Source: Seonamhaeicola sp. (GTDB lineage: Bacteria > Bacteroidota > Bacteroidia > Flavobacteriales > Flavobacteriaceae). Taken from it: 64,000 nucleotides of DNA. Where the stretch lies: positions 100,280-164,279 of the forward strand of contig NZ_JANQJQ010000025.1 of NCBI RefSeq assembly GCF_028281565.1. The letters are read 5' to 3'. The translations under genes were made by a program, and so were the position numbers. Shown here piece after piece: positions 9,345 through 18,086 of the stretch (the stretch's first letter is position 1; each line of letters opens with the position of its first letter). The notes below the pieces were generated by a model, which searched no databases, was not told the DNA's origin, and was given only the letters and a program-made list of their open reading frames with translations.

Positions 9345-9357
9345 ATAATAAAGATCT

Positions 9358-9708
9358 ATGGGATCAGAAGCTATAATTGTTTTTTTTCTTGCCGGAGTTG
9401 TACTGGTGGCGGGAGCTAATTTTTTGTCAAATTTAGTATCTCATAAATCAGATAACACGCAGAAGCGGGAACCCTATGAGAGCGGTATGAAAACCATAGG
9501 ACCTACCTGGGTACAGTTTAAAGTGGGATATTACCTTTTCGCCATATTGTTTTTGATCTTTGATGTGGAAGTAGCTTTTTTGGTGCCCTGGGCAGTGGTT
9601 TTTGGTGATTTTGGAGGCTTAGCTTTTATTGAGATATTCATCTTTTTATTCATACTTGGACTGGGGTTACTTTATGCATGGAAAAAAGGCGCATTAAAAT
9701 GGGAGTAG
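9358..9708 (+). CDS. nuoA: NADH-quinone oxidoreductase-type complex, subunit A
   Basis: A 116-residue membrane subunit with three predicted helices. [16 protein letters not shown] near residue 37 and the acidic membrane stretch [15 protein letters not shown] near 62 are the family signatures. It belongs to the membrane arm, next to the quinone site. Its last 10 bases overlap nuoB. Confidence 0.96.
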   Translation: MGSEAIIVFFLAGVVLVAGANFLSNLVSHKSDNTQKREPYESGMKTIGPTWVQFKVGYYLFAILFLIFDVEVAFLVPWAVVFGDFGGLAFIEIFIFLFILGLGLLYAWKKGALKWE

Positions 9709-10265
9709 ATAACACATACAAAATACCGGATGATTTTCCCGGAAAAGTAATTCCTGCCGGGAACGGTGCCAATATTGTGGTGACCTCATTAGATAAAATA
9801 ATTAATTGGGGCCGATCAAACTCGTTGTGGTCCTTATATTTTGGAACCAGTTGTTGTGCCATTGAGATGATGCAGACGGGAGCCTCCAGGCACGATTATT
9901 CGCGGTTTGGATTTGAAGTAGCACGCCCTTCACCGCGTCAGGCCGATCTAATTATTATTGCCGGTACTATTGTAAATAAAATGGCGCCTGTGTTAAGACG
10001 GTTGTATGATCAAATGGCAGAGCCCAGATATGTTATAGCGATGGGAGCCTGTGCTATTTCCGGAGGGCCATTTTTCTATAATACGTATTCCGTAGTAAAA
10101 GGAGCAGACCATGTGATCCCCGTAGATGTTTATGTTCCGGGATGCCCGCCAAGGCCCGAAGCTTTATTGGAAGGTATGCTCATGTTACAGGACAAGATCA
10201 GGACCGAGAACATGAAAGAAAAGAAGAACCCTATTGAAGGGTTTGATGAAGGCTTTTATCAATAA
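9699..10265 (+). CDS. nuoB: Complex I subunit B, N2 cluster
   Basis: A 188-residue peripheral subunit that binds the terminal [4Fe-4S] cluster N2, which reduces quinone. The four ligands are seen in SCCAIEMM near residue 52, GACAISGG near 117 and PGCPPRP near 147. The ATG at 9699, inside the end of nuoA, gives the usual N-terminus; a longer frame from 9678 adds only residues encoded within nuoA. It lies 4 bp upstream of nuoC. Confidence 0.96.
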   Translation: MGVDNTYKIPDDFPGKVIPAGNGANIVVTSLDKIINWGRSNSLWSLYFGTSCCAIEMMQTGASRHDYSRFGFEVARPSPRQADLIIIAGTIVNKMAPVLRRLYDQMAEPRYVIAMGACAISGGPFFYNTYSVVKGADHVIPVDVYVPGCPPRPEALLEGMLMLQDKIRTENMKEKKNPIEGFDEGFYQ

Positions 10266-10269
10266 GATT

Positions 10270-10821
10270 ATGACTAACGAAGCATTGCAAATACTAATTG
10301 GTAGTTGGTTTCCGAATCCTGAGGCTGATAAGGTTGTTGATCAGGTAGAAGTCTTGGCTGATGATGGGGAGGATCCTGTACCACAAGATCCTGTAAACCC
10401 CAGTTTGTTGGAATTTGCCGAGGAAGGGTCACAATTTTTAAATGTTGAGGTAAGTCCGGACCATTTACATGAATTAATGAGTAAGTTAAAAGCCAATACA
10501 GAAACAAGTTTTGATTATTTATTCTGTTTAAGCGGTGTTGATTGGGGAACGGAACTGGGCATCGTATACCATCTGGAATCTACGGCTCATCGGCATAATA
10601 TAGTAGTTAAAGTAAAGACAGAGGACAGGGAAAATCCAACCTTTGATTCGGTTTGGGATATATGGCGAACCGCAGAGTTTCATGAACGCGAAGTCTTTGA
10701 TTTTTTCGGAATAAAGTTTAATAATCACCCAAATTTAAAGCGTCTCTTTTTAACACCGGAATGGGATGGGTTTCCGCTTAGAAAAGATTATGAAGATGCT
10801 ATAAATATGGTCGTTAAATAG
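10270..10821 (+). CDS. nuoC: Complex I subunit C (30-kDa type)
   Basis: A 183-residue subunit of the quinone-reducing module. The family signature ERE-FDFFGI (residues about 138-147) and the C-terminal FPLRKDY are present. Residues 15 to 55 form an acidic, proline-containing N-terminal extension (DDGEDPVPQDPVNPS) before the domain proper. The ATG at 10270 follows the nuoB stop. The gene is separate from nuoD, not fused to it. Confidence 0.94.
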   Translation: MTNEALQILIGSWFPNPEADKVVDQVEVLADDGEDPVPQDPVNPSLLEFAEEGSQFLNVEVSPDHLHELMSKLKANTETSFDYLFCLSGVDWGTELGIVYHLESTAHRHNIVVKVKTEDRENPTFDSVWDIWRTAEFHEREVFDFFGIKFNNHPNLKRLFLTPEWDGFPLRKDYEDAINMVVK

Positions 10822-10826
10822 TGTGT

Positions 10827-11951
10827 ATGCAAGAAACCACTACTTTGAATAATAGTTTTAAATCGGAAGAGTATTTCATTAATATGGGACCTCAGCATCC
10901 TGCTACGCATGGGGTGCTTCGCCTTTTATTAACTATTGACGGTGAGATCATCAAAAAAGTAGAACCGGATCTGGGTTATATCCATCGTTCCATCGAGAAG
11001 ATGTGTGAACGGGATAGCTACCAACAAATAGTGCACTTAACAGATAGAATGGACTATCTGTCTTCACATATTAATAATGAAGCGGTTTGTTTAACGGTTG
11101 AAAACGCTTTACAACTTGAGATCCCGGATCGTGTAAAAGTGGTAAGAACCATTATTGGAGAGCTTACCAGGATTGCATCGCATTGTCTTTGGTGGGGTGT
11201 TATGGGAATGGATGTAGGTGCGCTTACTACCTTTTTTTACGGGTTTAGAGACCGGGAAATGATCAATGATATTTTTGAAGAAACCTGTGGTGCCAGATTA
11301 ACTATGAACTACAATGTTCCGGGAGGATTAATGTGGGATATCCATCCTAACTTTATTAACAGGGTTAAGAACTTTGTGGCACATTTCAAGACGAAAATTC
11401 CGGAATACGATAGATTATTGACAGAAAATATCATATTTCAGAAGCGTACCAAAGGCGTAGGTGTTTTATCAAAAGAAGATGCCATATCATTTGGTGTTTC
11501 AGGGCCTGTAGGGCGAGGTTCCGGTTATTCCTGCGACGTTAGAAAATACCACCCTTATAGTGCGTTAGATAAAGTTACCTTTAATGAAGCATTAGAAACT
11601 GATGGAGACACCTTCGCACGCTATAATGTGAGAATTAAGGAATTATGGGAATCACTATCAATTGTAGAACAGTTAATAGATAATATACCGGATGGAGAGT
11701 ACAGGGTAAAAACAAATGCTGTGATAAAACTACCTAAGGGGGAATTCTATCAAAAAGTGGAAACGGCAAGAGGCGAATTAGGAGTTTATATCATTAGTAC
11801 AGGAACGAAAAACCCCTATAGATTAAAATTCAGGTCGCCGGGGTTTTCAAACTTATCTGCCCTTAACCATATGGCAGTTGGTGGGAAAATAGGAGACTTA
11901 GTGGCCACTATGGCTACTTTAGATCTGGTAATTCCGGATATAGATAGATAA
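10827..11951 (+). CDS. nuoD: Complex I subunit D (49-kDa type)
   Basis: A 374-residue subunit that forms the quinone-binding pocket with NuoB. Visible signatures are MGPQHPATHGVLRL near residue 21, the PDLGYIHRSIEKMCE stretch, and the C-terminal DLVATMATLDLVIPDIDR. An ATG at 10827 is chosen; a GTG two codons earlier is possible. It ends 10 bp before nuoH. In complete nuo operons the NADH-module genes nuoE, nuoF and nuoG come at this point; here they are absent. Confidence 0.96.
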   Translation: MQETTTLNNSFKSEEYFINMGPQHPATHGVLRLLLTIDGEIIKKVEPDLGYIHRSIEKMCERDSYQQIVHLTDRMDYLSSHINNEAVCLTVENALQLEIPDRVKVVRTIIGELTRIASHCLWWGVMGMDVGALTTFFYGFRDREMINDIFEETCGARLTMNYNVPGGLMWDIHPNFINRVKNFVAHFKTKIPEYDRLLTENIIFQKRTKGVGVLSKEDAISFGVSGPVGRGSGYSCDVRKYHPYSALDKVTFNEALETDGDTFARYNVRIKELWESLSIVEQLIDNIPDGEYRVKTNAVIKLPKGEFYQKVETARGELGVYIISTGTKNPYRLKFRSPGFSNLSALNHMAVGGKIGDLVATMATLDLVIPDIDR

Positions 11952-11961
11952 AGAACAGAGC

Positions 11962-13026
11962 ATGAGAATAGCTTTAAATATAACCGAAAATATTCAGGAA
12001 TGGCTACTTGGAATGATGTCCGAGACTGCGGCTAATTATATGGCCATGGTCATTGTTGCCTTGATCTATTTAGGGATATTTTCAGTAGCAGGCTTATTTC
12101 TTGTTTTGATAGAAAGAAGAGTAGCCGCCTGGTTTCAATTGCGTATTGGTCCGAACCGGGTTGGTTTTCAGGGTTTACTTCAAACCATGGCAGATGCCCT
12201 GAAACTGGTATCAAAGGAGCTTACTGGGACTGATAGGGCCGATAAATTTCTGTACAATTTAGCCCCGTATTTTGTGATCATCTCTTCTTTAATGGCGTTG
12301 GGAGTTTTACCTTTTACTAAAGAATTTCAGGCTTTTGATATCAATATTGGCGTCTTCTTTTTAATAGCAATATCCTCAATAGGGGTCATAGGTATTTTAT
12401 TAGGAGGCTGGGCTAGTAACAATAAGTTTGCCCTAATTGGTGCCATGCGTAGTGGCGTTCAAACCATTAGCTATGAATTATCAGTGGGCTTGTCGCTTTT
12501 AACTATGATTCTCTTAACAGGATCATTACAACTTTCGGAAATTGTAGAAGTACAAAAAAGCGGGTGGTTGATTGTTCAGGGGCATATTCCTGCAATCATT
12601 GCCTTTATGATCTTTATGATAGCCGGAACTGCAGAAACCAACAGAGCACCTTTTGATATGGTGGAGGCCGAATCGGAATTAGGAGCCGGTTTCCATACGG
12701 AATATTCGGGAATGAAGTTCGCCTATTTTTTCTTAGCGGAGTTTATCAATATGTTCTTAATAGCAGCCATTGGAACCACGGTGTTTTTCGGAGCCTGGTT
12801 GTCTCCTTTCGGGATCACCGAATCCGTTCCATGGTTAGGAGCATTTTGGTTTCTGGCAAAGACCTTAATACTTGTGTTTTTAATGATGTGGTTCAGATGG
12901 ACCTTTCCAAGATTACGGGTAGATCAGCTATTAACACTTGAGTGGAAATATTTACTACCGATTAATCTGGTAAATATTGTAATTATGGCATTTATTGTTT
13001 GGCAAAACTTAATTATTCAGATATAA
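11962..13026 (+). CDS. nuoH: Complex I subunit H (ND1)
   Basis: A 354-residue membrane subunit with about eight to nine helices. Family signatures are ERRVAAWFQLRIGPNRVG near residue 51, TAETNRAPFDMVEAESEL near 219 and the W-x-R-W segment MMWFRWTFPRLR near the end. It forms the channel through which quinone reaches the N2 cluster. It starts 10 bp after nuoD with nothing between. Confidence 0.96.
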   Translation: MRIALNITENIQEWLLGMMSETAANYMAMVIVALIYLGIFSVAGLFLVLIERRVAAWFQLRIGPNRVGFQGLLQTMADALKLVSKELTGTDRADKFLYNLAPYFVIISSLMALGVLPFTKEFQAFDINIGVFFLIAISSIGVIGILLGGWASNNKFALIGAMRSGVQTISYELSVGLSLLTMILLTGSLQLSEIVEVQKSGWLIVQGHIPAIIAFMIFMIAGTAETNRAPFDMVEAESELGAGFHTEYSGMKFAYFFLAEFINMFLIAAIGTTVFFGAWLSPFGITESVPWLGAFWFLAKTLILVFLMMWFRWTFPRLRVDQLLTLEWKYLLPINLVNIVIMAFIVWQNLIIQI

Positions 13027-13031
13027 ATAGT

Positions 13032-13508
13032 ATGGGCTATTTTTCTAACATATACCAGGGAATTAAAACATTGCTGAAGGGGATGAGTGTGACCGGAAAG
13101 TATTTTTTGAATTCCAGAAAAGGAGCGATTACCCAGCAATATCCGGATAACAGAGCAACACTTAAAATGTTTGATCGATTCCGTGGCGAAGTTATTATGC
13201 CGCATGATGAGAATAATGAGCATGCATGCACGGGCTGTCAGAAATGTGAAATTGCTTGTCCCAATGGTACCATAGAGATTATTTGGGATAGAGGCTTGGA
13301 TGAAAATACCGGTAAAAAGAAAAAGAAAATAGACAAGTTTGTGTACCATTTAAGTATGTGCACTATGTGTGGGCTGTGTATTGATGTTTGTCCAACCGAT
13401 GCTATTGAATGGGGACAGAATTTTGAAAATTCAGTTTACGATAGAACCGCTTTAACCAGGGTTTTAAATAAGCCGGGTTCTAAGTTAAGACCCGGAGTGG
13501 AAGATTAA
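13032..13508 (+). CDS. nuoI: Complex I subunit I, 2[4Fe-4S]
   Basis: A 158-residue peripheral subunit carrying clusters N6a and N6b. The motifs are CTGCQKCEIACPN near residue 67 and CTMCGLCIDVCPTDAI near 109. In a complex without NuoEFG this is the most exposed electron entry point, and in related 11-subunit complexes it is where ferredoxin is thought to act. The ATG at 13032 follows the nuoH stop by 5 bp; an upstream in-frame ATG at 12999 lies inside nuoH. Confidence 0.96.
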   Translation: MGYFSNIYQGIKTLLKGMSVTGKYFLNSRKGAITQQYPDNRATLKMFDRFRGEVIMPHDENNEHACTGCQKCEIACPNGTIEIIWDRGLDENTGKKKKKIDKFVYHLSMCTMCGLCIDVCPTDAIEWGQNFENSVYDRTALTRVLNKPGSKLRPGVED

Positions 13509-13511
13509 ACA

Positions 13512-14072
13512 ATGGAAAGAATTATATTTTACATTTTAGCCTTAACCATGATCGTATTTGCCATGGCGGCTGTGAGGAGCCGTAAGATGTTGAGGTCGGT
13601 TATTTTTTTATTATTTGTTCTGGCAGGCATTGCAGGCATTTTCTTTTTGATAGACTATAATTTTCTGGCGGCGGTACAACTTACGGTTTATGCCGGGGGC
13701 ATCATTGTTTTAATAATATTTTCCGTGCTTTTGGTACACCATATTGAATTAGAACTGGAAGTAGCAAAACCCTTAAAGCAGGTCATTACAGGGATTGCCT
13801 GTTTATTGGGAATTGGCGTGGTTTTAAATACAATTTACACGCATGATTTTAAAGTTGTGGAAAATGATCTGACCACTAGCACAGCCGATATTGGATCAAA
13901 ATTATTAAGTGTTGAAGCCGGAGGGTTTATTCTGCCCTTTGAAGTGATAAGTGTGGTACTGCTGGCTGCTATGATCGGGGCCATCATCATTGCCAAGGGC
14001 AAGAAATTAGAGAAAGGAAGCTCGGAGACAGAAGACAGAAGCCAAATTAATACCGGTTCAAATGAGATTTGA
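13512..14072 (+). CDS. nuoJ: Complex I subunit J
   Basis: A 186-residue membrane subunit with five predicted helices. The conserved helix-3 segment VQLTVYAGGIIVLIIFSVLL (around residue 55) carries the pi-bulge region typical of ND6. The last 25 residues are charged and may be a lineage-specific tail. It starts 3 bp after nuoI. Confidence 0.95.
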   Translation: MERIIFYILALTMIVFAMAAVRSRKMLRSVIFLLFVLAGIAGIFFLIDYNFLAAVQLTVYAGGIIVLIIFSVLLVHHIELELEVAKPLKQVITGIACLLGIGVVLNTIYTHDFKVVENDLTTSTADIGSKLLSVEAGGFILPFEVISVVLLAAMIGAIIIAKGKKLEKGSSETEDRSQINTGSNEI

Positions 14073-14170
14073 ATTTTAGTAAAAATATCAGGCAAGATGA
14101 GAAATAAAATAAAAATTAACCCTTCAACTTCGGTCTGCCGTCATCGGTCTACCGTCTTAAATTAAGTTTT
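14073..14170. repeat. Pyrimidine-rich simple-sequence insert between nuoJ and nuoK
   Basis: This 98-bp spacer contains CTTCGGTCTGCCGTCATCGG and related words on the plus strand. They are the reverse complement of the GACCGAAGACGGAAG-type words that fill the non-coding region at 43.0-43.7 kb, with a weaker relative near 140-170. No reading frame or stem was found. It appears to be a dispersed flavobacterial spacer sequence that has settled inside an otherwise tightly packed operon. Confidence 0.45.
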
Positions 14171-14488
14171 ATGATAGAAGGGATTACCATATATGAAATA
14201 CTAACCGTAACCACCATCCTGTTTTTTATTGGGGTTTATGGGTTTTTAACAAGAAAGAATTTGATATCCATGTTAATTTCTGTGGAGTTGATCTTAAATG
14301 CCTCCGTAGTGAATTTCGTGGTGATCAATAAATATTTATATCCGGATATGTTGCAGGGTGTATTTTTTTCAATTTTTATTATTGCCGTGGCGGCCGCGGA
14401 AACTGCTTTGGCGGTCTCCATAATAATAAATCTGTACAGGCAAATTAGCTCTGTTGAAGTTAAAGACACTGAGGTCATGAAGCACTAG
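14171..14488 (+). CDS. nuoK: Complex I subunit K (ND4L)
   Basis: A 105-residue subunit with three helices. The conserved acidic residues of the proton path are in ISMLISVELILNASVVNF near residue 31 and in the AAAETALAVSIIINLYR segment near 73. The gene lies in the same direction as its neighbours but is set off by spacers of 98 and 166 bp, unlike the other nuo junctions. Confidence 0.95.
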   Translation: MIEGITIYEILTVTTILFFIGVYGFLTRKNLISMLISVELILNASVVNFVVINKYLYPDMLQGVFFSIFIIAVAAAETALAVSIIINLYRQISSVEVKDTEVMKH

Positions 14489-14558
14489 AAAGTTAGAAGC
14501 CCGAAGTTGGAAGTTAGAAGTATAAAACAATTGATTAATAAGAAGACGATTAAATAAG

Positions 14559-14651
14559 ATGAGTTCAATAAACACAACAGCGTTTTTAAACTGGTCTTCT
14601 GTCGAAGGAAACGTCAAAGACAGGCTGTTGTCACAAGTTGAAGTTGAATAG
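14559..14651 (+). other. Possible 30-codon ORF between nuoK and nuoL
   Basis: An ATG at 14559 opens a 30-codon frame ending in TAG at 14649-14651. nuoL starts at 14655 in the same reading frame, so the small ORF is separated from nuoL by the stop and one codon. The peptide begins MSSINTTAFLNWSSVEGN and has no recognisable domain. It may serve translational coupling after the long nuoK-nuoL spacer, or may simply be chance. The start of the spacer (14489-14520) contains GAAG-rich simple sequence. Confidence 0.25.
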
Positions 14652-14654
14652 TCT

Positions 14655-16574
14655 ATGAATATAACATACATCATACTGATCCCGATCATTCCTTTTATAG
14701 TGTTCCTGCTATTAGGAATCTTTAACCAAAAAATTAAACCTGCTGTTTCTGGTTACGTTGGGGTTTTCGGATTGTTAGCTTCCGCCATGTTGTCTTTTTA
14801 TGCAGCGTATCAATACTTTTTTGTAAATGGGAAAGTAGATGGCGTCTATCAGACCTTCACAGAAAAGACTGTCTGGATGCATTTTACGGACACCCTTCAT
14901 ATAGACATGGGTATACTGGTGGACCCTATTTCAGTCATGATGCTCGTAGTGGTTTCCGTAGTATCATTAATGGTGCATATTTATAGCAGGGGCTATATGA
15001 AAGGGGATGAAGGCTATACGAAGTTCTTTGCGTTTCTGGGGCTGTTTACCTTTTCTATGTACGGTTTGGTTTTAGCCACTAATTTATTCCAGATCTATAT
15101 TTTCTGGGAATTGGTTGGGGTGTCGTCTTATTTACTGATCGGTTATTATTATACTAAAACATCCGCTATTGCCGCCGCAAAAAAAGCATTTATCGTGACG
15201 CGTTTTGCGGACTTCGGATTCTTAATAGGTATCATGATCATAGGGTTCTATACAGGAACATTCGACTTTGAAACCCTAAATAATCCTGAAGGTAGCGCCA
15301 TATTGAACTGGGCAGCAACCTCGTTTATGGGCTTATCAGTCATTACCTGGGCATTGCTATTCATTTTTATCGGAGGTGCCGGAAAATCAGCCATGTTCCC
15401 ATTACATATTTGGTTGCCTGATGCTATGGAAGGACCAACACCGGTTTCAGCTTTAATTCACGCAGCAACTATGGTGGTAGCAGGCGTCTTTTTAGTAGCC
15501 CGATTATTTCCTATGTTTTACTTTGTAGAGGATGGGTTTGCCTTGAATATTGTAGCCTACGTTGGAGCATTTTCAGCATTATTTGCGGCTGTTATAGCCA
15601 TAACGCAAACCGATATAAAGCGGGTTTTAGCCTTTTCAACCATGTCCCAATTGGGATATATGATGCTGGGGCTTGGTGTTTCAGGATATGAAGGCCATGA
15701 AGGTGTTGGTTATATGGCCTCCATGTTCCATTTGTTTACACATGCCATGTTTAAGGCTTTGCTGTTTTTAGGAGCAGGCTCGGTTATTCATGCTGTACAT
15801 AGTAACTATTTAAAAGATATGGGTAGTTTAAGAAAGTATATGCCCATAACTAATATCACCTTTTTAATTGCAGCTTTAGCCATTGCAGGGGTGCCCCCTT
15901 TAGCCGGGTTCTGGAGTAAGGATGAGATCTTAGTGGCTGCTTTTGAGCATAATAAACTAATCTATTACGTTGGTGTTTTTGTAGCCGGTTTGACCGCCTT
16001 CTACATGTTTAGGCTTTACTTTGGCATTTTCTGGGGGAAAGACAGAACCTATGACCACAAACCTAAAGAATCGCCATTATCCATGACCTTTCCATTACTG
16101 GTTTTAGCAGTGTTGAGTGTGGTAGGCGGCTTGATCCCGTTTAGTGAATTTGTGACAGCAGATAAAGTTGGCTTTGAAGCACATTTAAATTATCCTTTAG
16201 CAGCTATTGCCACCACCGTTGGAATTATTGGTATTGGGTTGGCATGGATATTCTATAAAAAAGAAAATAATTTATCAGATAGGTACGCCAAAGCTTTTGG
16301 ACCGCTATACAAATGGGCAAGTGATAAATTTTACTTCGATGAGATCTATATGTTTATCACTAAAAAGATCCTGTTTAAAAGGGTATCTGCACCTATAGCA
16401 AAGTTCGATAGAAAAGTAGTTGATGGCACTATGAATGGTATTGGAAACAAGACCGTTTTGATATCCCAAAAGATAAAAGGCGTGCAGTCCGGTAAAGTAC
16501 AGGACTATGCTTTTGTATTTGTTGCGGGTGTAGTTGTTATAGCCCTGGTGTTTATTTATTTATGGTCAAACTAA
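14655..16574 (+). CDS. nuoL: Complex I subunit L (ND5), proton-pumping antiporter-like
   Basis: A 639-residue multi-helix membrane subunit, the distal proton pump with the long lateral helix at the C-terminus. Signatures include FWELVGVSSYLLIGYYY near residue 152, the pump-helix motif GGAGKSAMFPLHIWLPDAM near 237, the EGPTPVSALIHAATMV segment near 258, and a charged final helix region. The length is normal for the family. Confidence 0.96.
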   Translation: MNITYIILIPIIPFIVFLLLGIFNQKIKPAVSGYVGVFGLLASAMLSFYAAYQYFFVNGKVDGVYQTFTEKTVWMHFTDTLHIDMGILVDPISVMMLVVVSVVSLMVHIYSRGYMKGDEGYTKFFAFLGLFTFSMYGLVLATNLFQIYIFWELVGVSSYLLIGYYYTKTSAIAAAKKAFIVTRFADFGFLIGIMIIGFYTGTFDFETLNNPEGSAILNWAATSFMGLSVITWALLFIFIGGAGKSAMFPLHIWLPDAMEGPTPVSALIHAATMVVAGVFLVARLFPMFYFVEDGFALNIVAYVGAFSALFAAVIAITQTDIKRVLAFSTMSQLGYMMLGLGVSGYEGHEGVGYMASMFHLFTHAMFKALLFLGAGSVIHAVHSNYLKDMGSLRKYMPITNITFLIAALAIAGVPPLAGFWSKDEILVAAFEHNKLIYYVGVFVAGLTAFYMFRLYFGIFWGKDRTYDHKPKESPLSMTFPLLVLAVLSVVGGLIPFSEFVTADKVGFEAHLNYPLAAIATTVGIIGIGLAWIFYKKENNLSDRYAKAFGPLYKWASDKFYFDEIYMFITKKILFKRVSAPIAKFDRKVVDGTMNGIGNKTVLISQKIKGVQSGKVQDYAFVFVAGVVVIALVFIYLWSN

Positions 16575-16580
16575 AGTAAT

Positions 16581-18068
16581 ATGGATATTTTATCACTCTT
16601 CATAATCGTTCCAGTAGTTACCATTCTGTTTTTGGTCTTCGCAAAAAGTCTGAAACAGGCTAGAATGGTTGCCATGGTTGGGAGTTTGGTTCAACTGGGG
16701 ATGGCCATAAATCTGGTGTTCGCCTACCTGAAAGAGCGTACGGTTAATGATAGTATTATGGTTTTTACCAAAGATGTGGTTTGGTTTGAACCCTTTAATA
16801 TTCATTATAATATTGGGGTAGATGGTATTTCAGTGGCCTTATTACTTTTAACAGCTATCGTAGTACTGGCAGGTGTTTTTATCTCCTGGAAAATGTACGA
16901 TCTGCCTAAGGAATTCTTTATATCGCTTATTGTATTATCCATTGGAGTATATGGTTTTTTCATTTCCATAGACCTGTTCACCATGTTTGTGTTCTTTGAA
17001 ATTGCCGTTATTCCCATGTATCTTTTAATTGGGATTTGGGGTTCCGGACCCAGGGAATATTCCGCTATGAAATTAACCCTGATGCTTATGGGAGCCTCGG
17101 CGATTCTATTGGTGGGTATTTTAGGGATTTATTTTAACTCTGATGTGGATGGTGGCGCACTAACCTTTAACATCCTGGAAATAGCACAAGTCAATATTCC
17201 TGTTGAAGTACAAAAATTATTTTTCCCATTGACTTTCATCGGTTTTGCAGTCATAGGAGCCTTATTCCCGTTTCATACCTGGTCGCCTGATGGTCATGCG
17301 TCTGCCCCCACGGCTGTATCCATGTTACATGCCGGTGTGTTAATGAAGTTGGGAGGTTACGGGGTATTTAGAGTAGCTATGTATTTATTGCCGGAGGGTG
17401 CTGTGGACTGGTCGTGGATTTTTATCATTCTTTCCGTGGTAGGAGTGATTTACGGGGCCTTTAGCGCGATTAAACAAACCGACTTAAAATATATCAACGC
17501 CTACTCCTCAGTGAGCCATTTGGGGCTGGTCTTATTTGCCTTGCTAATGCTGAATAAAACTGCCTGGAACGGTGCCATATTACAGTCCTTGTCACATGGG
17601 TTTATGACGGCCTTATTCTTTGCGCTGATTGGGATGATCTACGAGAGAACGCATACACGGGATATTACCAGGTTAGGAGGTTTATTAAAAGTGATTCCCT
17701 TTATTTCCGTAATATATGTTATAGCTGGTTTAGCATCCTTAGGCTTGCCCGGATTTAGTGGGTTTGTGGCCGAGATGAACATTTTTGTCGGAGCCTTTCA
17801 GCAGGAAGATATGTTTATGAGGGTGGCGACTGTTTTATCGATTTCAGTTATAGTTATAACAGCGGTTTACATATTGAGAGTGGTGGGTATTATGTTGATG
17901 GGGCCCGTTAAAAATGAGTCGTATTTGAAATTGGAGAAAGTAACATGGTATGAAAAATTCGGCATTCTATTGTTATTAATTCCAATAGTGGGTATTGGGG
18001 TAGCACCACTTTGGCTAAGTGATATGATATTGGAAAGTTTAGATCCGTTTATAAAAGGATTATTATAA
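16581..18068 (+). CDS. nuoM: Complex I subunit M (ND4), proton-pumping antiporter-like
   Basis: A 495-residue membrane subunit. The pump motifs are seen as FFEIAVIPMYLLIGIWG near residue 137 and ALFPFHTWSPDGHASAPTA near 228, followed by VSMLHAGVLMKLGGYG. It starts 6 bp after nuoL. Confidence 0.96.
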   Translation: MDILSLFIIVPVVTILFLVFAKSLKQARMVAMVGSLVQLGMAINLVFAYLKERTVNDSIMVFTKDVVWFEPFNIHYNIGVDGISVALLLLTAIVVLAGVFISWKMYDLPKEFFISLIVLSIGVYGFFISIDLFTMFVFFEIAVIPMYLLIGIWGSGPREYSAMKLTLMLMGASAILLVGILGIYFNSDVDGGALTFNILEIAQVNIPVEVQKLFFPLTFIGFAVIGALFPFHTWSPDGHASAPTAVSMLHAGVLMKLGGYGVFRVAMYLLPEGAVDWSWIFIILSVVGVIYGAFSAIKQTDLKYINAYSSVSHLGLVLFALLMLNKTAWNGAILQSLSHGFMTALFFALIGMIYERTHTRDITRLGGLLKVIPFISVIYVIAGLASLGLPGFSGFVAEMNIFVGAFQQEDMFMRVATVLSISVIVITAVYILRVVGIMLMGPVKNESYLKLEKVTWYEKFGILLLLIPIVGIGVAPLWLSDMILESLDPFIKGLL

Positions 18069-18086
18069 AAGTTAAAGAACCAAATA

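Noticed and set aside
11952..11961. Possible remnants of nuoE, nuoF or nuoG
   Set aside because: Only 10 bp separate nuoD and nuoH, so no remnant can be present.
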